Of a DNA stretch of 50,162 bases, positions 40,951 to 50,011 are shown piece by piece (positions within the stretch are counted from its first letter, which is position 1; each line of letters begins with the position of its first letter). The notes under the pieces are model-generated. The model was not told where the DNA came from. It made no database searches and was given only the letters and a program-made list of their open reading frames with translations. This DNA comes from Chryseobacterium polytrichastri (GTDB taxonomy: Bacteria; Bacteroidota; Bacteroidia; Flavobacteriales; Weeksellaceae). The position numbers were made by a program, and so were the translations under genes. The stretch lies in the NCBI RefSeq assembly GCF_900142445.1, contig NZ_FRAV01000037.1:1-50162 (forward strand). Reading direction: 5' to 3'.

Positions 40951-41616
40951 ATGTCGGCTACCATTTCTACAAAAACCTTTGATTTCTTAAAAAAGTTGAC
41001 CAAAAACAACAATCGTGAATGGTTCAATGAAAATAAAAATCTATACACAGAATCTCAGGGTAATATGATTTCTTTTCTTGAAGATTTAATTAACGAAATG
41101 GGAGAATTTGATCAAGACCTGGCTAAACTTGATGCTAAAAAAGCCTTATTCAGAATTTATAGAGATACAAGATTTTCAAAAGATAAGATCCCTTATAAAA
41201 CCAATTTCGGAGCTTCTCTAGGAATGGGAAAAGGAAGTCAAAAAGGTGGATATTACCTCCATACAGAACCTGGAAAATCATTTTTAGCCGGTGGAATTTA
41301 TATGCCTGAATCTTCCGTTTTAAAAGACGTAAGAAAAGAGGTTTCGTTATATGGGGACGATTTTCTTAAAATCATCAACAATAATAATTTCAAAAAATAC
41401 TTCCCTGAATTGGATCAAGCCGATAAATTGAAAAAAATACCACAAGGTTTCGAAAAAGAAGATCCAATGGGCGAATTCTTAAAACTAAAAAGCTTTATTG
41501 TGGTTTATAATTTAAAAGATGAAGAAGTATTGGATAAAAACGCAGTAAAAAACATGACCGAAATTTTTAAGCTTATGAAACCTTTTAATGATTTTCTGAA
41601 TACACCGTTTCAATAA
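40951..41616 (+). CDS. DUF2461 family protein
   Basis: A 221-residue cytoplasmic protein. FDFLKKLTKNNNREWFNENK near the N-terminus and FRIYRDTRFSKDKIPYKTNF in the middle are the two conserved blocks of DUF2461 (TIGR02453), and KGGYYLHTEPGKSFLAGGIYMP follows. The function is unknown. It lies 32 bases after the exporter operon in the same direction and may be part of the same transcript. Confidence 0.92.
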   Translation: MSATISTKTFDFLKKLTKNNNREWFNENKNLYTESQGNMISFLEDLINEMGEFDQDLAKLDAKKALFRIYRDTRFSKDKIPYKTNFGASLGMGKGSQKGGYYLHTEPGKSFLAGGIYMPESSVLKDVRKEVSLYGDDFLKIINNNNFKKYFPELDQADKLKKIPQGFEKEDPMGEFLKLKSFIVVYNLKDEEVLDKNAVKNMTEIFKLMKPFNDFLNTPFQ

Positions 41617-41766
41617 ACTCAAGTCATTTTTTACTCTGTAGAAAATGAAACTACTATAATTGCACCTATATAGCTAATCTCTTATTTAAAAAACACTCTT
41701 ACGTTTATAACTAACAGTCAATTAATTACAATTAAACAAAATTAACATCAGTTTCACATTTTTATG

Positions 41767-41774
41767 TACCTTTG
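41767..41774 (+). promoter_or_regulatory. -7 element of the FkbM gene
   Basis: TACCTTTG fits TAnnTTTG. The TTG codon that would extend the FkbM frame lies inside this element, so the element also decides the start at 41796. Confidence 0.55.
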
Positions 41775-41795
41775 CGGTTCGTCAAAAAACTACCG

Positions 41796-42590
41796 ATGTC
41801 TTTATACCAAAAAATTGCAGAGAAACTACAGTATATTAGTCCGAATTTTTATAAAAAAAGATATTTTAAGACCTTAAATCATCTTAATAAAGATAATTTT
41901 TCAGCACGTAATGTAGAGCCAGAATTGGTCTGGATAAAAGAATATTTGCCTAAAGAAGCTGTAATTTTAGATATCGGAGCTAACGTTGGAACGTTTCTTT
42001 ATCAACTTGAAAATAAGCTTAACCACGATCATATTTACGCTTTTGAACCTAATAAGAAGTTGTATACTCGTTTAAAAAGATTGTTCCCTGCAATGAGGGT
42101 TCTGCCTTTGGCTCTTTCTGATGAAAATACAACTGCCGAGTTTAAAGTTCCTATTATCAATGGTAAAATGATTGCATCAAGAGGAACCCTAAATACTTCA
42201 TACAAAGAGAAAGGCGAGGAAAAAAGTTACACCGAGAAAGTAAAGGTCATTAAATTAGACGATTGGGCAGCAATAGAGCACTTTAACCGACTAGACTTTA
42301 TCAAAATTGATGTTGAAGGGAATGAAATGAAAACACTGAACGGTGCAAAAACTATTATTCAACAGTTTTTGCCAACTTTAATGGTTGAAATGGAACAAAG
42401 GCATCATAACAGCCCTATTTGGAATGACATTTCAGAAGTTGAAACCTGGGGATATGATGCGAAATATCTGAACAGACATACCTTTGAGCTTGAAAAACTC
42501 ACAGAAGAAATTTTGACACACAACACCAACGACGAAAAAAATAAAACAGAATACATCAACAACATTATTTTCATACCCAAGAACCTTTAA
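41796..42590 (+). CDS. FkbM family methyltransferase
   Basis: A 264-residue SAM-dependent O-methyltransferase of the FkbM family, often found in polysaccharide clusters where it methylates sugars. The start chosen is the ATG at 41796; eight further codons upstream begin with TTG but fall in the promoter element. Motif I is VILDIGANVGTFLYQL, then YAFEPNKKLY, and FIKIDVEGNEMKTLNGA is the family box. It stands 10 bases before the flippase gene, so the two are one operon in the surface-polysaccharide region. Confidence 0.9.
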   Translation: MSLYQKIAEKLQYISPNFYKKRYFKTLNHLNKDNFSARNVEPELVWIKEYLPKEAVILDIGANVGTFLYQLENKLNHDHIYAFEPNKKLYTRLKRLFPAMRVLPLALSDENTTAEFKVPIINGKMIASRGTLNTSYKEKGEEKSYTEKVKVIKLDDWAAIEHFNRLDFIKIDVEGNEMKTLNGAKTIIQQFLPTLMVEMEQRHHNSPIWNDISEVETWGYDAKYLNRHTFELEKLTEEILTHNTNDEKNKTEYINNIIFIPKNL

Positions 42591-42599
42591 AATATCATT

Positions 42600-44078
42600 A
42601 TGAGCGTAGTAGCAAGGCAAGGCTTCAAATATTCCATTATTGGTTATATTGGTTTTTTGTTAGGTACAATTTCTGCAATTTTCATATTTCCTTATGATTT
42701 TGAATTTTACGGAAAATTGCGCTACATCCTTCCTACTGCAGAAATGTTGGTTCCTTTTGTTGTTCTTGGAATCTCTTATTCAAATGTGAAATTTTTCCAT
42801 ACCGTGGAAAAAGATGGCAAAAAGCAGAACATGCTTTCGCTCTCTTTGCTTACTATTTTTATTAATTTTTTGATTTTCACCATTGTCTTTTTTCTCATTC
42901 CTTTTTTCTATCCAAAGTTTAAACTTTCAGAAGCATGGAAAACCAAAGAAATGATTCTCCCTCTAATTCTGATTCTTTCTTTTTGTGCGATTTTCAATAA
43001 ATATACTTCGAATTATAAAAGAATTGTTGTCTCCAATATATTTGATAACATTTTCCCAAAAATAGCTAATCTAGGAGCTTTTTGCCTATTTTTTTATTTT
43101 GCATTATCTCAGAAAATAGCTTTTGCTTTCTTTTTCGGAATTTTCACTTTAATGCTCTTCGGATACATTTATTACACCAATAAATTAGAAAAAATACAAC
43201 TAGATTTCAATACAGATTATTTTAAGAAAAATGATTTCTGGAAAGAATTTTTCAACTATAGTTTTTTCGGATTCCTAGGAACATTCGGTAATTATTTAGC
43301 TATTAACAGCTTTATGATTGGTGAATATTTAGGAATGGAAGAAGTGGGAATTTACTCCGTTTTATATGCCTTGATTTCTTTAATCTCTATTCCGCAATTG
43401 GGATTATTTAATATTTCTGCACCCATCATCAATAAAACATTGGCGGACGGGGATATGAAAGAACTGGATAGATTTCACAAAAAGACCTCATTATCTTTAT
43501 ATTTTTTAGGAGCAGTATTGTTTTCATGCATCATGGTCGGATTTCCTTTTCTAACCCAATTCATGCCTAAAAACGGAACAATGCTAAGAGAATATGAACC
43601 CGTAATTTGGATTTGGGGTTCAGCAGTTTTAGTAGATCTCGCGACAGGATTTAATGGAAATATTATTTCATTGTCTAAATATTACCGTTTCAATATTTTA
43701 GTAATGCTTTTGTTGGCAGGGCTAACCATTAGTTTAAATCTTTATTTCATCAAGAACACAGACCTTAAATTGATAGGAATTGCTTTATCTACAGCCATTT
43801 CCCTGACAACTTATAATGTTATTAAAATCATATTCAATTATGTTGTTTTCAAGGTTTCTCCTTTAACAATTGAAATGATTTTTGTTTCAATTATCTGTAC
43901 GTTAGCCATAACTGTTGCTATTGTATTACCTACTTTTAATAATAATTTCATCAACTTGATTTACAAACCAACTGTTGTTTTGGTATTGATTTATATTGGA
44001 AATTACTTCACAAAAATATTTCCTATCGAAGATTATCTGAATATTAAATTCATTAAAAGTATTTTTAAGATTAAGTAG
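42600..44078 (+). CDS. Polysaccharide flippase, Wzx/MATE-like
   Basis: A 492-residue integral membrane protein with about 12-14 hydrophobic helices, starting ARQGFKYSIIGYIGFLLG, the start usual for Bacteroidota oligosaccharide flippases of the polysaccharide biosynthesis family. It would move lipid-linked sugar units across the inner membrane. It follows the FkbM gene closely, and its end overlaps the converging glycosyltransferase gene by eight bases. Confidence 0.88.
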   Translation: MSVVARQGFKYSIIGYIGFLLGTISAIFIFPYDFEFYGKLRYILPTAEMLVPFVVLGISYSNVKFFHTVEKDGKKQNMLSLSLLTIFINFLIFTIVFFLIPFFYPKFKLSEAWKTKEMILPLILILSFCAIFNKYTSNYKRIVVSNIFDNIFPKIANLGAFCLFFYFALSQKIAFAFFFGIFTLMLFGYIYYTNKLEKIQLDFNTDYFKKNDFWKEFFNYSFFGFLGTFGNYLAINSFMIGEYLGMEEVGIYSVLYALISLISIPQLGLFNISAPIINKTLADGDMKELDRFHKKTSLSLYFLGAVLFSCIMVGFPFLTQFMPKNGTMLREYEPVIWIWGSAVLVDLATGFNGNIISLSKYYRFNILVMLLLAGLTISLNLYFIKNTDLKLIGIALSTAISLTTYNVIKIIFNYVVFKVSPLTIEMIFVSIICTLAITVAIVLPTFNNNFINLIYKPTVVLVLIYIGNYFTKIFPIEDYLNIKFIKSIFKIK

Positions 44079-45141
44079 TCATTAATTGATTTAAAACCTT
44101 TTCTAAATTTGCCTGAACTGATTTTTTATTATACTCTTTTTGAAAATCGAAATCACTGTTTTTTAACGCTTTAAACTGTTCGATTACAGAATCATCCTCG
44201 GGAATAATACAATCTAATTTTGAAGAATAATTCTTAGGAAAAACAGCTAATTTTCCATACTTAATGGCATCCCCAAGATTGCCTGTCATTTTAGTCTTTC
44301 CGTAAATTTCTTTTTGGCTAAAGAACTCAGTTTCCTGTTGAATCGGGCACCATAAAACATCTGCTTCACTCATCCATTTTTCAAAATCAAGTTGAGAAAT
44401 TCTTTCTGAAAAGTGGGTAATATTAATTTGTTCTAACGACTTTTTCAAGTCCATTATTTCTCGTAATTCTTTTCCTTCAGCTTTTCCTAAAAATATAAAT
44501 TCAATTATTTCGCTTCCAATATTTGAACCTTTCTTTAGATCATTCTCCCATTTTCTTATATTTGAAAATACTCTTTTATAATCTCTTCTCATTTGAGAAA
44601 CTCCTCCGGGAATAACGATTTTCAATACTTCATTCCCTGAATGACGATCGTTTTTAGTGTAAAATAGGGGAAGAAATGTATATCTTCCAGAAGCTAATTC
44701 CTGATCTAATACCAGTAAATTTTTCGCTTTTTCATATACTTTAGGAGCATAAAAAAGTCCTTCTTTCCACCATAATTTCAATCGGTAAATCACATCTTTT
44801 TTAAAGACATTTTTTATTAAATCAGACTTTGAGATGGTTGTAAAATTAATATTATGAACAACAATCGCTGTATTAAATTTCTCAGTAATAGCTTGAAAAG
44901 TATTGAAATAACGATGAACAGTTCCTATAATAATCAGATCATATTTTTTAATTTTCAGCTGATCTACAATCATTGAGCTATCTGACAAAAATATATTTCC
45001 CTTCGACTCTTTTATTTGATTTTTAATCTTTTGAGAAAAATAATAATCCACTTCAAATTCATGGGAATCTTGCATGATTTCTATAAAATCCTGAGCAATT
45101 TCTGCGTGAGTGTCTATTTCTATGTAGGCTATTTTTTTCAC
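44071..45141 (-). CDS. Probable GT-B glycosyltransferase
   Basis: A 356-residue cytoplasmic protein starting with GTG (KKIAYIEIDTHAEIAQDF). The layout is that of two Rossmann-like halves: the first with DLIIIGTVHRYFNTFQ and IVVHNINF, the second beginning KIVIPGGVSQMRRDY and ending near GNLGDAIKYGKLAVFP, as in GT-B transferases, where a conserved Gly-acid region binds the nucleotide sugar. The classic E-x7-E motif is not evident, so the family is unsure. The genes around it (flippase, GT2, methyltransferases) support a role in surface-glycan synthesis. The leader upstream holds a GGCTTTAACCC-type repeat. Confidence 0.7.
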   Translation of the reverse strand: MKKIAYIEIDTHAEIAQDFIEIMQDSHEFEVDYYFSQKIKNQIKESKGNIFLSDSSMIVDQLKIKKYDLIIIGTVHRYFNTFQAITEKFNTAIVVHNINFTTISKSDLIKNVFKKDVIYRLKLWWKEGLFYAPKVYEKAKNLLVLDQELASGRYTFLPLFYTKNDRHSGNEVLKIVIPGGVSQMRRDYKRVFSNIRKWENDLKKGSNIGSEIIEFIFLGKAEGKELREIMDLKKSLEQINITHFSERISQLDFEKWMSEADVLWCPIQQETEFFSQKEIYGKTKMTGNLGDAIKYGKLAVFPKNYSSKLDCIIPEDDSVIEQFKALKNSDFDFQKEYNKKSVQANLEKVLNQLMTT

Positions 45142-45150
45142 TGTAGGTTT

Positions 45151-45205
45151 GGGCTGAAACCCATTGGATTTTTACTTATTATTTTAAACAGGCTTTAACC
45201 CGTTT
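45151..45205. repeat. GGGCTGAAACCC / AAACAGGCTTTAACCC repeat
   Basis: Two small hairpins occur, TGGG-CTGAAA-CCCA and AAACAGG-CTTTAA-CCCGTTT (one mismatch). Such AAACGGGCTTTAGCCCGTTT-type elements are frequent in flavobacterial intergenic DNA. It sits in the leader of the GT-B-like gene. Confidence 0.55.
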
Positions 45206-45263
45206 CTATTGATATTTTTAATATGAAAAATTCGTAAAAATATTTAACAGCAATTTCATGCAT

Positions 45264-45357
45264 CTTCTTTGTCATACTGAAAGCATCTCTACAATACCTT
45301 TTATAATTAGGGTTTAGATTCCTACAGAAATTGAAGATTCGACGAAGTCAATGACAA
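45264..45357. repeat. Inverted TTTGTCAT / ATGACAAA repeat
   Basis: TTTGTCATACTGAAAGCATC on the left and GATTCGACGAAGTC with AATGACAAA on the right are inverse versions of a short dispersed repeat; related single copies occur near 16508, 16776 and 22891. Confidence 0.5.
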
Positions 45358-45378
45358 ACTGTATGTTTAATTATTTAA

Positions 45379-46233
45379 CTATATCTTTAACCATTTCTTT
45401 TTCAAAGCTTTCCAACGTTTATCGTTAATCGCTTTTTGCTCATCTTTCGTGATTTTCAGTTCCAGTTTTTTTGATCTGCAGTTTTCGTAAGACTTAACTA
45501 TTTGAAAGAAAAAGGGAATCGATTTACTTTTCATCGCTTCTTTGGAAGATGCGATATAAGCCAGAAATCTTTTTAACCCTAGAAAATAAAAATACCTTCC
45601 ATAATAATCAGATTCTTTTACCGTGTAATCTGCGCCTTTTACTTTAATTAATTTCACTTGTAAATCAGGTAAAACAACTTCTTTCCAGCCCAGATTTTCA
45701 AGCAAAATAGAATCAATATTATCCCAACCTAAAGTTTCTCTCAGTCCTCCGATCTCTATAAAACACTCCTTTCGATAGGCTTTCATTGGTCCTCTCACAT
45801 GATGTTTATTTGAATTCCCTTCGTACACCCATTCTCCATTTTTCTCAATATATAAGAGACCTCCAATCAAGCCATATTTAGGATTATTTTGAAAAGATTC
45901 TTCTATTTTTTCAAGATAATTATCCGGTAAAATAATATCAGCATCAAACTTACAAATGATATCAAACTCATCCAAATTCTGAGTTCTTAATCCATTTTTA
46001 AAAGCATTGACCACTTTTGAACCCGGCTGATGCGCCGATTTCTGAAGATCTATTGTTTGAAAACGAGTATCAATATCTGTATATTTTTTGATGATTTCAG
46101 AGGTTTGATCTGTAGAACCATCATTTACCACCACAACCTTAAACTCTTTACAACTTTGCTGCTGTAAAGAGTTTAGAGTAAATGGGAGATTATCTTCTTC
46201 GTTATGCGCAGGAATGATAATGAGAAACTTCAC
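45379..46233 (-). CDS. Glycosyltransferase family 2
   Basis: A 284-residue GT-A fold transferase starting with GTG, KFLIIIPAHNEEDNLPFTL. VVVNDGSTDQTSEII is the nucleotide-sugar binding start and CKFDADIILPDNYLEK carries the DAD metal motif. RGPMKAYRKECFIEIGGL and WDNIDSILLENLGWKEVV are the acceptor-side blocks, with the ED-like acid in DNID. No membrane helix is seen. It follows the methyltransferase gene by one base and both belong to the polysaccharide region. Confidence 0.93.
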   Translation of the reverse strand: MKFLIIIPAHNEEDNLPFTLNSLQQQSCKEFKVVVVNDGSTDQTSEIIKKYTDIDTRFQTIDLQKSAHQPGSKVVNAFKNGLRTQNLDEFDIICKFDADIILPDNYLEKIEESFQNNPKYGLIGGLLYIEKNGEWVYEGNSNKHHVRGPMKAYRKECFIEIGGLRETLGWDNIDSILLENLGWKEVVLPDLQVKLIKVKGADYTVKESDYYGRYFYFLGLKRFLAYIASSKEAMKSKSIPFFFQIVKSYENCRSKKLELKITKDEQKAINDKRWKALKKKWLKI

Positions 46234-46234
46234 C

Positions 46235-47032
46235 TTATTTTTTAATTTTCAAATTTACTTCAAATAAAAATTTAGGCTCTTGTAAACTTTCAAAAGTTTT
46301 TGTTTTAAAATCACCTTTAATAAAAACTGCACACATAGAATTGGCTACATGATATAAGTTTTGATGAGAACCCGGAGGTAAACCATCCAAAATTCCTTGA
46401 AAAACTTCATATCTTATTTTCTCTGGATTAAATGCATAATCATGCCACACCACTACCGTATTATCATGCACAAGATGTTGAAAAACCTTTTCAGTATCAT
46501 TTTTCACCATTTCGTAGCAATGATCACCATCGATAAAAATTAGGTCATATTTTTTATTTAATCCTCCAAAATCAAATGTTTTTGAATTTCCTTCCAAATG
46601 AAGAATTTCAGGATTGTTCTTTGAAATAATCCCATGAAGATCCGCATATTTCTTATCTACACCGAGCTCCAAAAGTTCTTTTTCTGAAAGATTAAAAGTT
46701 GTACAATCGTTAATCACTTTGGCTACATTCCAAACACTTTCGCCTCTCCATGTTCCAATTTCAAAATAGCTTTTCTTTCCTTTTGCCAAAGTTTTTAGCA
46801 ATGCCAAATCTGTAGGAATTGAACCTCCATCCAGAAAGCATAAATCAATGGTTTCATCAAAAAATCCTTCACTCAGATCTGGGAGATTGATCTGAGGAAG
46901 GGTTTCCAAATGAGGATATTTTTTAAGAAATTCTTTTTTCTTTACATTTCTGTCGTTAAGCACCAAGTTAAGCAGGCTTGGATCCTGGGCTATCGTTTGT
47001 AACGCTTTGACAGTTTTGTTGATCTTACTCAC
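46235..47032 (-). CDS. Class I SAM-dependent methyltransferase
   Basis: A 265-residue methyltransferase of the Methyltransf_24 kind, starting with GTG. SYFEIGTWRGESVWNVAKV is motif I, and KYDLIFIDGDHCYEMVKNDTEKVFQHL is the family box with Asp-Gly-Asp-His, followed by VVWHDY. Such enzymes often modify sugars or cell-surface glycans. It is one base from the GT2 gene and 8 bases after aspA, in the same direction. Confidence 0.9.
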   Translation of the reverse strand: MSKINKTVKALQTIAQDPSLLNLVLNDRNVKKKEFLKKYPHLETLPQINLPDLSEGFFDETIDLCFLDGGSIPTDLALLKTLAKGKKSYFEIGTWRGESVWNVAKVINDCTTFNLSEKELLELGVDKKYADLHGIISKNNPEILHLEGNSKTFDFGGLNKKYDLIFIDGDHCYEMVKNDTEKVFQHLVHDNTVVVWHDYAFNPEKIRYEVFQGILDGLPPGSHQNLYHVANSMCAVFIKGDFKTKTFESLQEPKFLFEVNLKIKK

Positions 47033-47040
47033 AGAAAATT

Positions 47041-48441
47041 TTATTTATTATGAGGTTTCAGCATGTTTTTAGGATCAAGGATCTCATCAAGTTTTTCCTG
47101 AGAAAGCAATCCTTTTTCCAATACTAAATTATATACACTATTTCCTGTCTCCAATGATTCTTTTGCAATCTGTGTAGATTGTTTATAACCGATGTAAGGA
47201 TTAAGAGCTGTAACAATTCCGATACTGTGTTTCACCATGTTTAAGCACACTTCTTTATTCGCTGTAATCCCGACAACACATTTGTCACGAAGCGTATCTA
47301 AAGCATTGCAAAGGAAATTGATGTTTTCCATAATCGCGTGAGAAAGAACCGGCTCCATTACGTTTAATTGTAACTGACCTGCTTCTGCCGCAAAAGTCAC
47401 TGTTAAATCATTTCCAATTACTTTATAACACACCTGATTCACCACTTCCGGGATAACAGGGTTTACTTTTCCAGGCATAATGGATGATCCCGGCTGCATT
47501 GGAGGTAAATTGATTTCAAACAAACCCGCTCTAGGTCCCGAAGAAAGCAATCTCAGATCATTACAAATCTTTGATAATTTCACCGCAAGACGTTTCATGG
47601 CTGAAGAATAGATTACGTAAGAACCTGTATCTGGTGTAGCTTCCACTAAGTTTGGAGCCGAAACGATTGGAAAGCCTGTAATCTGAGTTAAGTTTTTAGC
47701 ACAAAGTGTTGCATACCCAATTGGAGCATTAATTCCTGTTCCAATTGCTGTAGCTCCCATGTTTACTTCAACGAAAAGATCTGCATTGCTATTTAATTTA
47801 GAAATATCTTCTTCTAAATTAGCTGCAAATGCTTCAAACTCTTGTCCCAATGTCATTGGAACTGCATCCTGAAGCTGAGTTCTTCCCATCTTGATAACAT
47901 CCTGAAACTCCTCTCCTTTCGCACGAAAAGCAGCGACAATACTTTGTAGTCTATTAACCAACCCAACATTCATCTGCAATAATCCCATTTTTATTGCGGT
48001 AGGATATGCATCGTTGGTTGATTGTGAAAGGTTGATATGATCATTGGGCGAACAAAATTCATATTCCCCTTTATTTTTACCTAATTTTTCCAACACTCTG
48101 TTGGCTATAACTTCGTTGGCATTCATATTGATTGAAGTTCCTGCCCCACCCTGAATCATGTCTACAGGAAATTGGTCATGAAGTTGCCCAGCTATTAATT
48201 CATCACATGTTTCCGCGATTTTGAAATACAATTCTTCATCAAGCAAACCTAATTCATAATTGGTTTTAGCTGCCGCTTTTTTCACAAAAGCCAATCCTCT
48301 GATAAAGTCCGAATATGAAGAAAGCAGTTGTCCTGATATCTTGAAATTATCAATTGCTCTTTGAGTCTGAACTCCATAGTAAGCATCAATCGGTACATTT
48401 AGTTCTCCCAATAGATCACTTTCTTTTCTGAAATTTTCCAT
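47041..48441 (-). CDS. aspA: Aspartate ammonia-lyase
   Basis: Cytoplasmic enzyme that converts L-aspartate to fumarate and ammonia. At 466 residues it is close to the family length (E. coli AspA 478). The superfamily signature GSSIMPGKVNPV, the DAYYGVQTQRAIDNFKISG start, SPNDHINLSQSTNDAYPTA and the TQLQDAVPMTLGQEF catalytic block are intact. The first-block wording DAYYGVQTQRA points to aspartase rather than fumarase. It lies between the amidase terminator and the methyltransferase gene, and the 8-base gap to the latter may allow read-through. Confidence 0.96.
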   Translation of the reverse strand: MENFRKESDLLGELNVPIDAYYGVQTQRAIDNFKISGQLLSSYSDFIRGLAFVKKAAAKTNYELGLLDEELYFKIAETCDELIAGQLHDQFPVDMIQGGAGTSINMNANEVIANRVLEKLGKNKGEYEFCSPNDHINLSQSTNDAYPTAIKMGLLQMNVGLVNRLQSIVAAFRAKGEEFQDVIKMGRTQLQDAVPMTLGQEFEAFAANLEEDISKLNSNADLFVEVNMGATAIGTGINAPIGYATLCAKNLTQITGFPIVSAPNLVEATPDTGSYVIYSSAMKRLAVKLSKICNDLRLLSSGPRAGLFEINLPPMQPGSSIMPGKVNPVIPEVVNQVCYKVIGNDLTVTFAAEAGQLQLNVMEPVLSHAIMENINFLCNALDTLRDKCVVGITANKEVCLNMVKHSIGIVTALNPYIGYKQSTQIAKESLETGNSVYNLVLEKGLLSQEKLDEILDPKNMLKPHNK

Positions 48442-48480
48442 TACAGATTTTTATTTTTAAATATAGTTTTAAATATAGCA

Positions 48481-48502
48481 AAAACGCATCATAACCGATG
48501 CG
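48481..48502 (-). terminator. Terminator of the amidase gene
   Basis: CGCATC and GATGCG pair around ATAACC; on the minus strand TTTT follows. It lies between the amidase stop and the aspA start. Confidence 0.78.
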
Positions 48503-48514
48503 CTTTATTTTTTT

Positions 48515-49543
48515 TTATTTTACAGGGTATTTTAGACTTAAAGCTTGTAATATTGACCATGTTTCGGCATCCATAATTCCGTCATAATTTTGTGGACGGA
48601 AATGGTACTGAAAAGCTTCAATTGTTTTTTTTGTAGTATCATCCCATTTACCACTCAAGTCTAATGTATACCCAAACTTTTGCAATTGAGTTTGTACACT
48701 AAAAATGAATGTAGGATCATTGTATTTTACAGTAAAATCAGTGGATGTAGCCAAATCATAATAGTTTTGTTTTGATGCTTCATCATACCACATTCCTATT
48801 TGGTATTGATCATACAATTTTTTCCAAGGAAAAGAAGGTCCCGGATCCTGCTTTCTTGTTGGCGCAATATCTGAATGAGCCAATACATTGGTTGCGGGAA
48901 TCTGATATCTTGTAATGATATCTTTCGCCAAAGCAGCCACTTTTTTAATCTGATCATCATTGAAAGGGGCAAATATTTTTTTACCTGTAGCATCTGATGT
49001 GTAACCTGCATTTACAATTTCAATTCCGATAGAAGTATCGTTAAGGTTTTTATCATTTCTCCAAGAGCTTACTCCTGCATGATAAGAACGTTTATTTTCA
49101 TCAACTAATTGATAAATCTCATTATCTCCTGTATTGTTTACTAAATAATGTGCGCTAACAGCCTGTTGGGTAAGCACCGTTATAGATTTATCATCCGGCA
49201 ATGCTGTATAATGTAATATCAAATATTTCTGTCTGAAATTTTGCGCAATAGCAGGGAAATAGGTTTTCACAACTTTATAACCTGCAGGTTTTGCAGACAC
49301 AATAGAACCATAGCTTACCGTGTTATCATTTTTAGCTGCATCCGATATATTAGTAGTGAAAAATTCTACCCCGTGATCATTTGTAATTTGTGGTTTTGGT
49401 TTTTCAGGAGTTTGTGTTTTTACTACAGTTTTTGGCTGTGATACTGGGCCTTTCGGTTTATAAGAACTTTTTTTCACATTTTGCTGTGGAGTACACGAAA
49501 AAACGAAAGCACTTAATCCGATGATATATAATGTTTTACGCAT
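48515..49543 (-). CDS. N-acetylmuramoyl-L-alanine amidase lipoprotein
   Basis: A 342-residue exported zinc amidase that cuts the MurNAc-L-Ala bond of peptidoglycan. The lipobox is FVFSC (Cys17) and a Pro/Lys/Gln-rich linker follows. The Amidase_2 domain runs about 105-250: LILHYTAL carries the first zinc histidine, SAHYLVN and SYHAGVSSW follow, and LAHSDIAPTRKQDPGPSFPW carries the second histidine and the catalytic end. A peptidoglycan-binding domain with VQTQLQKFGYTL and FQYHFRPQNYDG fills about 270-335. The layout is that of AmiD. A TATTTTTG element at 49573-49580 precedes it. Confidence 0.95.
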   Translation of the reverse strand: MRKTLYIIGLSAFVFSCTPQQNVKKSSYKPKGPVSQPKTVVKTQTPEKPKPQITNDHGVEFFTTNISDAAKNDNTVSYGSIVSAKPAGYKVVKTYFPAIAQNFRQKYLILHYTALPDDKSITVLTQQAVSAHYLVNNTGDNEIYQLVDENKRSYHAGVSSWRNDKNLNDTSIGIEIVNAGYTSDATGKKIFAPFNDDQIKKVAALAKDIITRYQIPATNVLAHSDIAPTRKQDPGPSFPWKKLYDQYQIGMWYDEASKQNYYDLATSTDFTVKYNDPTFIFSVQTQLQKFGYTLDLSGKWDDTTKKTIEAFQYHFRPQNYDGIMDAETWSILQALSLKYPVK

Positions 49544-49572
49544 TGGTCTATTTTTTTAATCATTTATTACCT

Positions 49573-49580
49573 CAAAAATA
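49573..49580 (-). promoter_or_regulatory. Possible -7 element of the amidase gene
   Basis: TATTTTTG on the minus strand, 29 bases before the ATG. No TTG at the right spacing. Confidence 0.45.
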
Positions 49581-49603
49581 CACAAATTTTTCTTGAAAAA
49601 TAT

Positions 49604-49634
49604 TTGGTAAATAAAGAAATCTATTCTATATTTG
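49604..49634 (+). promoter_or_regulatory. Promoter of the tRNA-Ser-Pro-Arg cluster
   Basis: TTG, 20 bases, TATATTTG: a full match to the Bacteroidota consensus, ending 45 bases before tRNA-Ser. The same leader distance is seen at the tRNA-Asp array. Confidence 0.8.
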
Positions 49635-49679
49635 CACTCGCAATAACAGAACAACGATCATTAAAAAATAAAGAAAAAA

Positions 49680-49764
49680 GGAGGGTTGCCAGAGTGGTTA
49701 ATGGAGCAGTTTGCTAAACTGTCGACGCGAAAGTGTCGCAAGGGTTCGAATCCCTTACCCTCCG
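49680..49764 (+). tRNA. tRNA-Ser (GCT)
   Basis: An 85-nt tRNA with acceptor GGAGGGT / ACCCTCC, discriminator G, anticodon loop TTGCTAA (anticodon GCT) and the long variable arm of serine tRNAs. CCA is not encoded. Confidence 0.96.
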
Positions 49765-49793
49765 CATTTTTTTCTTTACCATCTATTTATATT

Positions 49794-49868
49794 CGGGGCG
49801 TAGCGTAGTCCGGTCATCGCGCCTGGTTTGGGACCAGGAGGTCGCAGGTTCGAATCCTGCCGCCCCGA
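49794..49868 (+). tRNA. tRNA-Pro (TGG)
   Basis: A 75-nt tRNA with acceptor CGGGGCG / CGCCCCG, discriminator A and anticodon loop TTTGGGA (anticodon TGG). CCA is not encoded. Confidence 0.96.
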
Positions 49869-49900
49869 CTGTTTTAATAATTTTCTCAAAATTATTCAAT

Positions 49901-49974
49901 GGGTGCGTAGCTCAGCTGGATAGAGCATCTGCCTTCTAAGCAGACGGTCTCAGGTTCGAATCCTGACGCGCTCA
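49901..49974 (+). tRNA. tRNA-Arg (TCT)
   Basis: A 74-nt tRNA with acceptor GGGTGCG / CGCGCTC (two G-U pairs), discriminator A and anticodon loop CTTCTAA (anticodon TCT). CCA is not encoded. Confidence 0.95.
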
Positions 49975-49977
49975 CTT

Positions 49978-50011
49978 AAAAAACCTCATAGCTTTTGTTA
50001 TGAGGTTTTTT
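49978..50011 (+). terminator. Terminator of the tRNA cluster
   Basis: AAAAAACCTCATA and TATGAGGTTTTTT pair perfectly (13 bp) around GCTTTTGT, with the T run at the end; 3 bases after tRNA-Arg. Confidence 0.93.
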
